NCBI RefSeq assembly: GCF_032595355.1
Contig: NZ_JASMWN010000003.1
Location: 62,001 to 126,000, forward strand
Origin: Sedimentitalea todarodis
GTDB taxonomy: Bacteria; Pseudomonadota; Alphaproteobacteria; Rhodobacterales; Rhodobacteraceae
Direction of reading: 5' to 3'
Length of the DNA stretch: 64,000 nt
The notes under the pieces were generated by a model. That model did not search any database, was not told the origin of the DNA, and worked only from the letters and a program-made list of their open reading frames with translations. Made by a program: the position numbers and the translations under genes. Positions 16,863-27,435 of this stretch are shown piece after piece (the stretch's first letter is position 1; each line of letters begins with the position of its first letter).

Positions 16863-16888
16863 GCACAGACACTCACGCATGTCTGCCT
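16861..16888 (+). other. Hairpin at the end of the first HAAT operon
   Basis: AGGC...AGACA (16861-16871) pairs with TGTCTGCCT (16880-16888), with a 2-nt bulge, starting at the livF stop codon. There is no T-run. It could be a weak terminator or an mRNA 3' end stabiliser. The rest of the gap up to 17041 shows no supported gene. Confidence 0.35.
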
Positions 16889-17041
16889 GATGAGGAGCAG
16901 GATGGATAACTGGCAGCCCATTGCAAGTCCTCCTGATTTCTCCCGTCTCTGTCGGTTGAGATCTTGCCATCAAGACCGGATAAATGATGGGCAGGCCGCC
17001 CGGTGCACTGTGGAACGGCGAGCTTTGGAGGAGGCGTCACA

Positions 17042-17788
17042 ATGGATCATTTGTTCCGAACCGATCACGGAAACGGCGTAGCTGAGATCACGCTGCGCCG
17101 CGCACCCGTCAACGCGTTGAGCGCTGGATTCCTGATGGATTTTGCCGATCTGGTTGGAGACATGATCTCTGACCAATCCGTAAGGTCCGTTGCAATTTCA
17201 AGTGATTTCAAGGTTTTTTCTGCGGGTCTGGATCTGATTGAAGCGCAGAAATTCGATCTGGACGCACAGAACGCCATCGTCAAAGGGTTGAACGTCGGCT
17301 TCCTGTCCCTGTTTGCCTGCCCGAAACCCACGGTTGTGGCCGTCAACGGGGCAGCGATTGCCGGGGGTCTGTTCTTTGTACTGGGCAGCGATTTTCGTTT
17401 GGCAGCACCCAACGCAAGATTTGGGCTTGCCGAGGTTCGTGTCGGTGCGGATTTCCCGGTGGGACCGCTGGAGATCGCGCGCGCGACGCTGGACGCCAAC
17501 CTGTTGCGAAGCATGATGCTGACCGGGCAACCGATTGATGCAGAAAAGGCGCTGGCCGCGGGGATAGTGGATGAAATCGTCGCGGAGAAACACCTGAAAT
17601 CAGCTGCAATTGCGCAGGCGGCAGAGATGGCAACCCTCCCTCCGCAAACCTTTGCAAGCGTAAAACGCCAGATCCGGGGCGCGGTTTGCGACAGGATCGA
17701 GCGTGCGATGGCAGATGGCGGGAATACTCCGGAGGGGGGCTGGTTCAATGATGAAACAGTCGCCGCGATGAAACAGATGATCGGATAG
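17042..17788 (+). CDS. Enoyl-CoA hydratase/isomerase family protein
   Basis: This 248-residue crotonase-fold protein has oxyanion-hole segments FSAGLDL (about 58-64) and NGAAIAGGLFFVLGSDFRLAA (central, quoted in part) and FGLAEVRVG with the candidate catalytic glutamate. The family covers 2-enoyl-CoA hydratases, 3,2-enoyl-CoA isomerases and related hydrolases. A single visible acid residue leaves hydratase and isomerase both possible. The ATG at 17042 follows GGAGGAGG; the frame opens 13 codons earlier without a ribosome site. It starts a plus-strand run through serine hydrolase, acetoacetyl-CoA synthetase, thioesterase and amidohydrolase. Confidence 0.87.
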   Translation: MDHLFRTDHGNGVAEITLRRAPVNALSAGFLMDFADLVGDMISDQSVRSVAISSDFKVFSAGLDLIEAQKFDLDAQNAIVKGLNVGFLSLFACPKPTVVAVNGAAIAGGLFFVLGSDFRLAAPNARFGLAEVRVGADFPVGPLEIARATLDANLLRSMMLTGQPIDAEKALAAGIVDEIVAEKHLKSAAIAQAAEMATLPPQTFASVKRQIRGAVCDRIERAMADGGNTPEGGWFNDETVAAMKQMIG

Positions 17789-17824
17789 CAGAGCTTTGCA
17801 GCGCATGGCGTTGAGGGCAAAAAG

Positions 17825-19081
17825 ATGGGGCGAATTGACATGCAGACTACCAACCCGGAAAGCTCTGGATTTGACCGCAAGCGGCTAGATCGGATTGCAA
17901 CGTGGATGGATCGTTACGTTCAGGATCGCAAATATCCGGGATCATCGGTTCTGATCGCGCGCGGTGGGCAGGAGGTCTATTTCAACGCGGTCGGACAGCG
18001 AAATATCGACGCGGCGCTTCCGTTCGAGCGCGATACCGTGGCCCGAATCTACTCGATGACCAAGCCGATCACCACCACCGCCGCAATGACGCTGGTCGAA
18101 GAGGGCCTGTTCCATCTCGACGCGCCGGTGTCTGATTTCCTGCCTGCCTTCAAGGATATGACCGCGCTGGTGCCCGGTGCCGAACGGCTGGATCAGGTCG
18201 AACCCTGCGCAAGTCCAACGGTTCACCAGCTCATGACACACACAAGCGGGCTGAGCTATCCTTTCAATCCCGGCGTGCTGTCGCAGGAAATGGATGAGCA
18301 GAAGATCATGTTCGGCCCAAACCAAGGGGTGCTGGCCGATATGGCCGATCATCTGGGGGCACTGCCGCTGGCGTTTCGCCCCGGCAGCCGTTGGGAATAC
18401 TCGGTCGGGATTGATATTCTCGGACGCATCATAGAGGTCGTATCCGGGCGGCCTCTGGATGTCTTTTTTGCCGAGACCATTCTCGATCCGCTAGAGATGG
18501 CAGAGACCCGGTTCTCGGTGCCCGAAGGAAGGGGTGACAGGTTCGCGTCGCTCTATACGCCCCTCACGGGCAGCGCGATGGATCTGAATGCTGCGGAAAA
18601 AGGCGCAGATACCTTGCGACTGACGGACGAAGCGGGGTCCTCACCATTCGAGACGGCAACCATGCACTCGGGTGGCGGCGGTCTTGTCGGCACGATCGAC
18701 GACTACATGACCTTTGTCGAAATGCTGCGCCGGGGTGGATCCAGCCCAAGTGGGCGGATCCTGTCGCCACGCACGGTCGCATTCATGATGCGCAATCATT
18801 TGCCCGGAGATATCGCTTCGATGGGTCCGCAGAGTTTTGCCGAACAACCGATGGAAGGCATGGGCTTTGGCCTTGGCGGATCGGTCGTGCTGGAGCCCGG
18901 CCGCGTTCGCAGCCCGGGCAGCGTCGGTGATTTCAGCTGGGGCGGCATGGCATCCACCTTCTTCTGGATCGACCCCGTTCTGGATTTGTCGATCGTCTTC
19001 TTCACGCAGCTTTCGCCGTCCAGTTCCTATCCCGCGCGTCCACAACTCAAGGCGCTTGTACATGGGGCGCTGATGCAATGA
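17825..19081 (+). CDS. Serine hydrolase, class C beta-lactamase/esterase fold
   Basis: The protein of up to 418 residues has the SxxK nucleophile motif SMTK (about residue 76), LMTHTSGLSY, the second-motif region RWEYSVG with tyrosine, and a C-terminal HSGGGGLVGT replacing the KTG triad, as in family VIII carboxylesterases. No signal peptide is evident, so a cytoplasmic esterase is likelier than a beta-lactamase. In this operon it could release an acid from an ester for CoA activation. The ATGs at 17825 and 17840 are both possible. The stop overlaps the next start (ATGA). Confidence 0.87.
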   Translation: MGRIDMQTTNPESSGFDRKRLDRIATWMDRYVQDRKYPGSSVLIARGGQEVYFNAVGQRNIDAALPFERDTVARIYSMTKPITTTAAMTLVEEGLFHLDAPVSDFLPAFKDMTALVPGAERLDQVEPCASPTVHQLMTHTSGLSYPFNPGVLSQEMDEQKIMFGPNQGVLADMADHLGALPLAFRPGSRWEYSVGIDILGRIIEVVSGRPLDVFFAETILDPLEMAETRFSVPEGRGDRFASLYTPLTGSAMDLNAAEKGADTLRLTDEAGSSPFETATMHSGGGGLVGTIDDYMTFVEMLRRGGSSPSGRILSPRTVAFMMRNHLPGDIASMGPQSFAEQPMEGMGFGLGGSVVLEPGRVRSPGSVGDFSWGGMASTFFWIDPVLDLSIVFFTQLSPSSSYPARPQLKALVHGALMQ

Positions 19082-21033
19082 CCGATACACGCCCGGTGCT
19101 CTGGACACCCACGGACGAGCAATCCGAGGGCACCCGATTGGCTGCCTTCATCGGATGGCTGGAAGAGACGCGCGGATTGGGCTTTTCCGATTACAACGTC
19201 CTTTGGCAGTGGAGCGTTAGCGACCTTGAGGGCTTCTGGGCCGCCATATGGGACTATTTCGATCTGCAAAGCAGCACGCCCCGCACCGCAGTCCTGGAAC
19301 ATCGCAAGATGCCCGGCGCCGTATGGTTTCCCGGCACACATCTGAATTTTGCAGAGCATATGCTGCGACAGGCTGCCAAGACACCGGAGCGGACAGCCTT
19401 GATCGTGCAGTCCGAGACCTTTGGCGAAACCCGGATGAGTTGGGCCGATCTATCTGCACAGGTCGCCAGTGTTGCGGCACGGTTCCGGGCGATGGGCGTG
19501 GGGCAGGGTGATCGTGTGGTCGCTGTTCTGCCGAATACCGAAACCACGATGATCGCATTTCTTGCCACTGTCAGCATCGGTGCGATCTGGTCGCTCTGTG
19601 CCCCTGATATGGGGCATGTGGCCATTCTGGACCGGTTCAGACAGATCGAACCCAAACTGCTGATCGCGCAGGATGGGTATGTGCATGGTGGCAAGATCAT
19701 CGACCGACGAGAGGTGCTGAACGACATCGCGGCGGGGCTTGCGTCACTGGAAGAGACCATCTGGGTCCCTGTTGTCGGATCGGTTCCCGATGGTGGCACC
19801 GCATGGTCGGAATTGACAGGTGGCAGCGACGACCCGGTCTTTACACAGGTGCCTTTCGATCATCCGCTGTGGATCGTCTATTCCTCCGGCACCACCGGCA
19901 ATCCCAAGCCCATTGTGCATGGGCATGGCGGGGTTCTGATCGAAGGGGCCAAACAATCGTTGCATCAGGATCTGGGCGACGAGGATCGGTTCTGCTGGTT
20001 CACATCCTCCGGCTGGATCATGTGGAATGCACAGATGGTCGCGTTGGCGCGCGGCGCGACACTGGCGCTGTTTGACGGGGCCCCCAACCATCCCGACCTA
20101 TTGGAACTCTGGCGGTTTGTCGCTAAACACCAGCTGACGTTCTTTGGAGCAGGCGCGGCCTTTGTGACCACCTGCGTCAAGGCAGGTATCCGTCCCGCGG
20201 ACACGCTTGATCTGGGCGCGCTGCGCTCGATTGGCGTGACCGGCTCTCCGCTGACATCCGATGGGTATGACTGGATCTATGACGCGGTAAAGTCGGATGT
20301 CTGGCTGGCCCCGTTTTCCGGCGGCACCGATCTGGCCGGGGCATTTGTCGGGGGCAATCCGATGATGCCGGTCCGAGCGGGCGAGATGCAGTGCCGGTTC
20401 CTTGGCAATGCCGTCCGCGCCTTTGACGATGACGGCAACGACCTGATCGGACAGGTGGGTGAACTGGTCTGCACCGAACCGCTCCCGTCCATGCCTTTGT
20501 TTTTCTGGGGGGATGAGGATGGCACGCGCCTGCATGACAGCTACTTTGATACCTATCCGGGCGTCTGGCGGCACGGAGATTGGATCGAGATCACCCCAGA
20601 GGGCGGCTCGATCATCTATGGGCGGTCGGATGCCACGATCAATCGCAAAGGTCTGCGCATGGGCAGCGCCGAGATCTATCAGGCTGTAGAAGCCCTGCCC
20701 GAGGTGATGGATTCGCTTGTTGTCGATCTGGAGTATCTGGGCCGTGAAAGCTATATGCCGCTTTTCGTGGTCCTGTCTGACGGGGCAGCCCTGACTGATG
20801 CGCTGCGAGAACGGATCAACGACGCCATCCGTACATCGGTCTCTGCGCGGTTTCAGCCGAACGAAATCGTGGAGATCGCCGAAGTGCCACGGACATTGTC
20901 AGGCAAGAAGCTGGAAGTACCGGTGAAAAAGGTGTTGTTGGGCGGGGATCCGAAGAAGGTGGTCAACCGCGATTCCATGGCCAACCCGGACAGCTTTGAC
21001 GCGTTCGTCGTCTATGCGCGATCGCGTGCTTGA
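19078..21033 (+). CDS. Acetoacetate--CoA ligase
   Basis: The 651-residue AMP-forming ligase has the length and N-terminal domain of acetoacetyl-CoA synthetases (PGAVWFPGTHLNFAEHMLR). The core P-loop motif is YSSGTTGNPKPIVHGHGG, with FSGGTDLAGAFVGGNP, GRSDATINRKGLRMGSAEIY and a C-terminal lysine motif LSGKKLEVPVKK. It activates acetoacetate to acetoacetyl-CoA for thiolysis. Presence here implies that the pathway served by this operon, or the beta-keto acid cleavage enzyme at 59282, yields acetoacetate. It is coupled by ATGA to the hydrolase gene. Confidence 0.93.
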   Translation: MTDTRPVLWTPTDEQSEGTRLAAFIGWLEETRGLGFSDYNVLWQWSVSDLEGFWAAIWDYFDLQSSTPRTAVLEHRKMPGAVWFPGTHLNFAEHMLRQAAKTPERTALIVQSETFGETRMSWADLSAQVASVAARFRAMGVGQGDRVVAVLPNTETTMIAFLATVSIGAIWSLCAPDMGHVAILDRFRQIEPKLLIAQDGYVHGGKIIDRREVLNDIAAGLASLEETIWVPVVGSVPDGGTAWSELTGGSDDPVFTQVPFDHPLWIVYSSGTTGNPKPIVHGHGGVLIEGAKQSLHQDLGDEDRFCWFTSSGWIMWNAQMVALARGATLALFDGAPNHPDLLELWRFVAKHQLTFFGAGAAFVTTCVKAGIRPADTLDLGALRSIGVTGSPLTSDGYDWIYDAVKSDVWLAPFSGGTDLAGAFVGGNPMMPVRAGEMQCRFLGNAVRAFDDDGNDLIGQVGELVCTEPLPSMPLFFWGDEDGTRLHDSYFDTYPGVWRHGDWIEITPEGGSIIYGRSDATINRKGLRMGSAEIYQAVEALPEVMDSLVVDLEYLGRESYMPLFVVLSDGAALTDALRERINDAIRTSVSARFQPNEIVEIAEVPRTLSGKKLEVPVKKVLLGGDPKKVVNRDSMANPDSFDAFVVYARSRA

Positions 21034-21061
21034 AATTCGGCCCGGAAAGGAAAAGAGATCA

Positions 21062-21934
21062 ATGACCGGTGTCGGACAAGAACTGCTGAACCTGCTGGAT
21101 GTTGAACAGCTCGAAGTCGATCTGTTTCGCGGGATTGGCTCCGGCGGCGAAACCACGATGCGCATATTCGGCGGGCAGGTAATCGCACAGGCGCTGGCCG
21201 CTGCGTACAAGACCGTCCCCGATCGCCTTTGCCACTCGCTTCATGCTTATTTCATTCGGCCCGGTGATCCGTCGATCCCGGTGATCTACAGCGTTGATCG
21301 CGCACGGGACGGCGGCAGCTTTACCACCCGGCGCGTTGTTGCGATCCAACACGGGCGGCAGATCCTGAACATGTCGGCGTCATTCCATGTGCAGGAAGAC
21401 GGCTGGGATTATCAACATCCGATGCCCGAGGTCGAAGGCCCGGAAGGCCTTGTTTCCCACGCCGAGCGGCGGGACGAGTTTGCCGAGCATATGCCCGAGA
21501 AATTTCGTGCAGATTTCCTGCGCAAACGCCCGATCGAAATTCGCGAAGTTGCTCCGCGCGATTTTCTGACGCCTGAACCCGCTGGTGATGTGAACCACAT
21601 CTGGTTTCGGATGCCGGATGCGGCAGGAGCCGACGCAAAGACACAGCATGTCCTGCTGGCCTATGCGTCTGACATGTATCTGCTTGGCTCGTCGCTGCGC
21701 CCGCATGGGTTGACCTGGTTTCAGGGCAAGACGATGACGGCCAGCCTCGATCACGCCATGTGGTTTCACGCGCCAATCCAGTTTGAGAACTGGCACCTCT
21801 ACGCGATGGATGCGCCGTTCACCGGTGGTGCGCGCGGGTTCAACCGGGGATCCATCTATCGTCAGGACGGCACGTTGGTCGCCAGCGTGGTACAAGAGGG
21901 CCTGATGCGCCCGATACGGAAGCCGGAGGCATGA
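21062..21934 (+). CDS. tesB: Acyl-CoA thioesterase II
   Basis: The 290-residue double hot-dog thioesterase matches TesB length. Typical pieces are LLNLLDVEQLEVDLFRG, FGGQVIAQALAAA, HSLHAYFIRPGDPSIPVIY, DGGSFTTRRVVAIQHG and, late, LDHAMWFHAP. It hydrolyses acyl-CoA to free acid and CoA, usually as a release valve during beta-oxidation. The ATG at 21062 has an AAGGAAAAGAGA ribosome site; the open frame begins at 20996 inside the ligase gene. The stop overlaps the amidohydrolase start by 4 bp. Confidence 0.92.
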   Translation: MTGVGQELLNLLDVEQLEVDLFRGIGSGGETTMRIFGGQVIAQALAAAYKTVPDRLCHSLHAYFIRPGDPSIPVIYSVDRARDGGSFTTRRVVAIQHGRQILNMSASFHVQEDGWDYQHPMPEVEGPEGLVSHAERRDEFAEHMPEKFRADFLRKRPIEIREVAPRDFLTPEPAGDVNHIWFRMPDAAGADAKTQHVLLAYASDMYLLGSSLRPHGLTWFQGKTMTASLDHAMWFHAPIQFENWHLYAMDAPFTGGARGFNRGSIYRQDGTLVASVVQEGLMRPIRKPEA

Positions 21935-22977
21935 ACGACGGGCGTCGGTATCCGAACTGGACGCCGGGGATCGAGTTGCGCGAGGATTGGCTTGCCTCTG
22001 TACGGGAAGACATCATCGACCCAGAGCGGGAAATCGTTGACCCGCACCATCACCTGTGGCGGCACGGCGATGCGGTCTATGAACTGGACGCGCTGCACAG
22101 CGATACCGGGGCCGGGCACAACGTGGTTCAGACCGTCTATGTCGAGTGCCGTTCGTATTATCGCAGCGATGGTGATCCGGCGTTTCACCCGGTTGGGGAA
22201 ACGGCCCATATCGCCAGGCTGGCCGCCTCGATTCCCGCAGGCAAAGCCCGGATCGCGGGGATCATCGCACATGCCGACCTGCGGCGACCGGATCTGTCCG
22301 ATCTTCTGGACGCACATGTAAAAGCCGGGCAGGGGCGGTTGGTCGGTATTCGCCATTCGGGCGCGCGTGATCCCGAACCACACAGGTTGATGATCCCCGG
22401 ACGGGGCGATGATGGGCTGTATGCCGATCCCGACTTTCGCCGGGGTGTCGCCCTGCTGGGCGAGCGCGGTCTGACCTATGACACATGGCACTACCATCAT
22501 CAGGCAGACGCGTTTCTGGCGCTTGCAAAGGCCGTTCCGGGCACGACGCTTGTGTTGGACCACCTTGGTACGCCGCTTGGGGTCGGACGCTTTGCCGGTC
22601 GGCGCAATACGGTCCATGCGGTCTGGAAAGAGGATATGACGGCACTGGCGCGCTGTCCGAATGTGATGGCCAAACTGGGCGGGCTGTCGATGCCCGACAA
22701 CGGGTGGGCCTGGCATGAACGGCATCGGCCACCGTCGTCAGATGAACTCGTGGCCGCACAGGGCGCATGGTTCCGGCACATGATCGCGTGCTTTGGCCCG
22801 GAGCGCTGCATGTTCGAAAGCAACTTTCCGGTCGATCGCGTCTCGGTCAGCTACGCGGTTTTGTGGAACGCCTTCAAGAAAATCGCAATGGATCATGATG
22901 CCGATGCACAGGCCCACATGTTTGCGGGTACTGCGCGTTCGGTCTATGGGCTCAGCCCGCTCCGTATATCCGGTTGA
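21931..22977 (+). CDS. Amidohydrolase family protein
   Basis: This 348-residue protein is in the amidohydrolase-2 (PF04909-like) group. The metal-binding motif DPHHHLW lies at about 37-43, TWHYHHQAD and LDHLGTPLG at mid-length, and the C-terminal ESNFPVDRVS supplies the catalytic Asp (as in SNFPVD lactonases). Relatives include 2-pyrone-4,6-dicarboxylate and sugar lactonases. A lactonase role would fit a pathway that goes through 4-hydroxy acids, but this is inference. The start overlaps the tesB stop (ATGA). The 3' end overlaps the convergent SDR gene by 26 bp. Confidence 0.88.
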   Translation: MNDGRRYPNWTPGIELREDWLASVREDIIDPEREIVDPHHHLWRHGDAVYELDALHSDTGAGHNVVQTVYVECRSYYRSDGDPAFHPVGETAHIARLAASIPAGKARIAGIIAHADLRRPDLSDLLDAHVKAGQGRLVGIRHSGARDPEPHRLMIPGRGDDGLYADPDFRRGVALLGERGLTYDTWHYHHQADAFLALAKAVPGTTLVLDHLGTPLGVGRFAGRRNTVHAVWKEDMTALARCPNVMAKLGGLSMPDNGWAWHERHRPPSSDELVAAQGAWFRHMIACFGPERCMFESNFPVDRVSVSYAVLWNAFKKIAMDHDADAQAHMFAGTARSVYGLSPLRISG

Positions 22978-23719
22978 GCTTGCGCATGCCGCCGATCCAG
23001 CGGTCGTAATTTTCGGTTTTTAGACGCATGTATCCGAGAACTTCGGGATGCGGCAGGACCAGAAAGGTCTCCTCGTTGATCGCTCTTACACAGGCATCGG
23101 CGACGACCTCGGGTTCCAGCATCCCGTCCATCGCTGCGACAGACCCTTCGTGGCCCCGCGTCATTTCACTGCGCACGGCCTGCGGGCAGAGAACGGAGAC
23201 GCGGATGCCCTGATCCGCGTGGCTGAGCGCCAGCCATTCCGCCAATCCGACTGCCGCGTGTTTGGTCACGCCGTAAGGCGCGGCCCCGACCTGGTTCAGC
23301 AGTCCGGCGGCAGAGGCGGTGTTCAGCAGATACCCGCCACCCCGCTCGATCATCCGGGGAACCAGATGGCGCGCCGCCCAGACATGGGACATCACGTTGA
23401 TATCCCATATCCTCTGCCAGTCTTCGTTGGGCACCTCCATGCCCCCAAGCGTCAGAATCCCGGCATTGGAACAGAACAGGTCAATCGGCCCGATGTCGCT
23501 TTCAACCCTGTCGATCAATGCCGCGATATCGCCTTCACGTCCGACGTTCACCTCAAAGGCGACACCATCGACCTGCTCGGCAGTTTCGCTCGCCCCCTTC
23601 AGGTTGAGATCGACACAGACCACAGTTTTGGCACCCTTCGCCGAAAACCGCAGCGCCAGCGCACGTCCGATCCCGCTCGCGGCACCGGTGACGACAACAA
23701 TCTTGTCCTTCAACTCCAT
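22952..23719 (-). CDS. SDR family oxidoreductase
   Basis: The 255-residue classical SDR has TGAASGIGRALALRF (cofactor loop), VCVDLN with the NAD-type aspartate, CSNAGILTLGG, a serine in NTASAAGLLN, and Y-x3-K in YGVTKHAA. The frame opens at 23752, but the ATG at 23719 has a GAGGATAAG site and correct spacing. It is the last gene of the minus-strand acyl-CoA operon, 10 bp after another SDR. Its 3' end overlaps the opposite-strand amidohydrolase by 26 bp. The substrate is unknown. Confidence 0.88.
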   Translation of the reverse strand: MELKDKIVVVTGAASGIGRALALRFSAKGAKTVVCVDLNLKGASETAEQVDGVAFEVNVGREGDIAALIDRVESDIGPIDLFCSNAGILTLGGMEVPNEDWQRIWDINVMSHVWAARHLVPRMIERGGGYLLNTASAAGLLNQVGAAPYGVTKHAAVGLAEWLALSHADQGIRVSVLCPQAVRSEMTRGHEGSVAAMDGMLEPEVVADACVRAINEETFLVLPHPEVLGYMRLKTENYDRWIGGMRKLNRIYGAG

Positions 23720-23729
23720 AATCTTATCC

Positions 23730-24503
23730 TCATGTCCACATGTTGGAGCCACCGCACACTGTCAGCGCCTGTCCGGTCATATAGCGGCTTGCATCCGATG
23801 CCAGGAATACGGCAATCCCTTCGAAGTCTTCAGGCTCGCCCAACCGACGCAGCGGGATATCCTTGCGGATCCGCTCTTCAACCTCGGGCTTGTCCCAGAG
23901 TTCGCGGGCGAAATCGGTCTTGACCAAGCCCGGACAGATCGCATTCACGCGTATGCCGTCGGGTCCGAATTCTGCTGCGAGGTTGCGCACGAGTCCAATC
24001 AGCGCCAGCTTGGACATGCCATAGGTGCCCAGCATTTCCGACGGCTTGAACGCTCCGATGGAACTGGTGAACATCATCGATCCACCGCCCGCCTGAACCA
24101 TATCGGGGGCCGTCATCCTTGCGAGCCACAGATTGGATTGTACGTTTGCCGACATCGTCTTTTCATAGGCGTCATCCGGAATGCCTGAGGTTGGCCCGTA
24201 GTATGGGTTTACCCCGGCATTTCCGACGACGATATCAATCGGGCCGGCGCGCGCATGCGCGGTGTCCACAAGCGCCTGCAACTGCTCTTTGTATCCGATA
24301 TTGCAGGCCACGGGAATGGCGCGCGCCGCGCCCGTGTCCGCATTGATCTGCGCCGCGGCGGCATCCAGTTGATCCTGCTTGCGTGCCGAGATCACGACCA
24401 TCGCGCCTTTGCGCGCCAGAGCCGTTGCCATGTGCAAACCCATGCCCTTGGAGGCCCCGGTGAGCACCGCGACCTTACCTGTCAAATCAAAGAGATCTGC
24501 CAT
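23730..24503 (-). CDS. SDR family oxidoreductase
   Basis: The 257-residue SDR has LTGASKGMGLHMATAL, GNAGVNPYYGP, SSIGAFKPSEMLGTYGMSK (Ser, Tyr, Lys) and ends MTGQALTVCGG. This NPYYG form is common in SDRs located beside ACAD11-like dehydrogenases. The ATG at 24503 is followed by MADLFDLTGKVAVLTG; the upstream extension in the open frame overlaps the dehydrogenase gene and is not supported. It lies 4 bp after that gene, so the two are co-translated. It may reduce or oxidise a keto/hydroxy intermediate of the same pathway. Confidence 0.88.
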   Translation of the reverse strand: MADLFDLTGKVAVLTGASKGMGLHMATALARKGAMVVISARKQDQLDAAAAQINADTGAARAIPVACNIGYKEQLQALVDTAHARAGPIDIVVGNAGVNPYYGPTSGIPDDAYEKTMSANVQSNLWLARMTAPDMVQAGGGSMMFTSSIGAFKPSEMLGTYGMSKLALIGLVRNLAAEFGPDGIRVNAICPGLVKTDFARELWDKPEVEERIRKDIPLRRLGEPEDFEGIAVFLASDASRYMTGQALTVCGGSNMWT

Positions 24504-24507
24504 TTTT

Positions 24508-25818
24508 TCAGGGCCCCTCGAACATTCTGCCACGGGCCTGTCCCTTGCCATCGGACTTGCGATGGTTCGAGTTCTGGAAATCCTTCACTTCGGCACGTGC
24601 GACGACGTGATGGTGCACTTCGTCAGGACCATCAGCAAAACGCAGCGTGCGTTGCCCGGTGTACATTTCCGACAGCGGGGACCATTGCGAAAGCCCGGTG
24701 GCCCCATGCACCTGCATCGCCTGATCGATGATCTGGCAGACCTTTTCGGGCACCATTGCCTTAATCATGCTGACCCAGATCCGCGCCTCCTTGTTGCCAA
24801 GCACGTCCATTGCCCGCGCGGCCTTGAGCACCATCAGGCGCATCGCCTCGATTTCGATCCGCATCCGCGACACGGTCTCCATGTTCTTGCCGAGATCGAT
24901 GATCTTCTTGCCAAACGCCTCGCGGGACACTCCGCGTTCGATCAGCAGGTCCAACGCCTTTTCCGCCTGGCCGATCGAGCGCATGCAGTGGTGGATGCGT
25001 CCGGGTCCCAATCGAACCTGGCTGATCTCAAACCCGCGCCCTTCACCCCAGAGCATATTGGTGGCAGGCACGCGCACGTCGGTCATCTTGATGTGCATAT
25101 GCCCATGCGGCGCATCATCGTGCCCAAAGACGCACATCGGGCCGACAATCTCGACACCTGGCGTATCCATCGGCACAAGGATCTGGCTCTGCTGACGGAA
25201 GGACTCGGCCTCTGGTGAAGTCTTGACCATGCAGATCATGATCTTACAGCGCGGATCACCGGCACCGGAGATATAGTATTTCTCGCCGTTGATGACCCAT
25301 TCATCGCCATCGAGAACCGCGCTGGTCGAGATATTGCGCGCATCAGAGCTTGCGACATCGGGCTCGGTCATCGCGAAACAGGAGCGGATTTCGCCAGCGA
25401 GCAAGGGCTTGAGCCATGTCTCTTTCTGTTCGGGCGTTCCGACCCGTTCCAGAACTTCCATGTTTCCGGTATCGGGTGCCGAACAGTTCAGGGTTTCGGG
25501 TGCCAGCGGGCTCTTGCCCAGTTCCGCTGCGATGTAGGCATAGTCCAGGTTTGACAGCCCTTCGCCGGTTTCCGCATTTGGCAAAAAGAAATTCCACAGC
25601 CCGGAGTTCCGCGCCTTGACCTTGGCACTTTCCAGCAACTCAAGCTGACCCGGTGCATACGACCAGCGATCGGCGCGACCTTCTCCGAGACGATAGAATT
25701 CGTCTGTAATCGGATCGACGTTCTCTCTAATATGTTTGACCACGGCGGCCAGCAATGGCTTGGCCTTGTCAGACATTTCCAGATTGTTCAGCTCCAGTGG
25801 CGTGTTGTCATGGACCAT
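24508..25818 (-). CDS. Acyl-CoA dehydrogenase, ACAD11-like
   Basis: The 436-residue flavoprotein is close to the dehydrogenase part of human ACAD11 by eye. Matching segments are FAMTEPDVASSDARNI, INGEKYYISGAGDPRCKI, VFGHDDAPHGH, LWGEGRGFEISQVRLGPGR followed by IHHCMRSIGQAEKAL, and RFADGPDEVH near the end. ACAD10/11 and LvaC-type enzymes convert a phosphorylated 4-hydroxyacyl-CoA to the 3-hydroxy isomer through an enoyl step. The partner kinase domain is a separate gene at 9469. It is followed by two SDR genes and preceded by the damaged synthetase gene. Confidence 0.9.
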   Translation of the reverse strand: MVHDNTPLELNNLEMSDKAKPLLAAVVKHIRENVDPITDEFYRLGEGRADRWSYAPGQLELLESAKVKARNSGLWNFFLPNAETGEGLSNLDYAYIAAELGKSPLAPETLNCSAPDTGNMEVLERVGTPEQKETWLKPLLAGEIRSCFAMTEPDVASSDARNISTSAVLDGDEWVINGEKYYISGAGDPRCKIMICMVKTSPEAESFRQQSQILVPMDTPGVEIVGPMCVFGHDDAPHGHMHIKMTDVRVPATNMLWGEGRGFEISQVRLGPGRIHHCMRSIGQAEKALDLLIERGVSREAFGKKIIDLGKNMETVSRMRIEIEAMRLMVLKAARAMDVLGNKEARIWVSMIKAMVPEKVCQIIDQAMQVHGATGLSQWSPLSEMYTGQRTLRFADGPDEVHHHVVARAEVKDFQNSNHRKSDGKGQARGRMFEGP

Positions 25819-25888
25819 ATGGGATCCCCTTCCTGTTGATATCAGTCAAACCTGTTCAGTTTCACGGCGCGCGGCCAGCTCGGCGCGT

Positions 25889-27381
<1,493 letters not shown>

Positions 27382-27385
<4 letters not shown>

Positions 27386-27435
27386 AAATTCGAACCGAAC
27401 GATCCGGTGCGGCCCAGGCCACACAGATCACACAT
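27382..27435 (-). CDS. Possible 17-residue leader ORF ahead of the synthetase
   Basis: The best ribosome site here (AGGGAGGAAG) serves an ATG at 27435 that opens a 17-residue frame ending in TGA at 27382-27384. That stop overlaps the GTG at 27385 of the synthetase frame by 4 bp (GTGA). It may be a coupling leader, or a relic of a frame disturbed when the synthetase gene was damaged. The peptide itself is not recognised. Confidence 0.3.

Noticed and set aside
16890..17081. Short frame with a nearby AGGAG after the livF-type gene
   Set aside because: It overlaps the enoyl-CoA hydratase start in another frame and looks like non-coding sequence; kept out for lack of any similarity.
18050..18070. 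Beta-lactamase resistance gene reading of the SMTK protein
   Set aside because: No export signal and an HSGG-type third motif point to a cytoplasmic esterase, not a secreted beta-lactamase.
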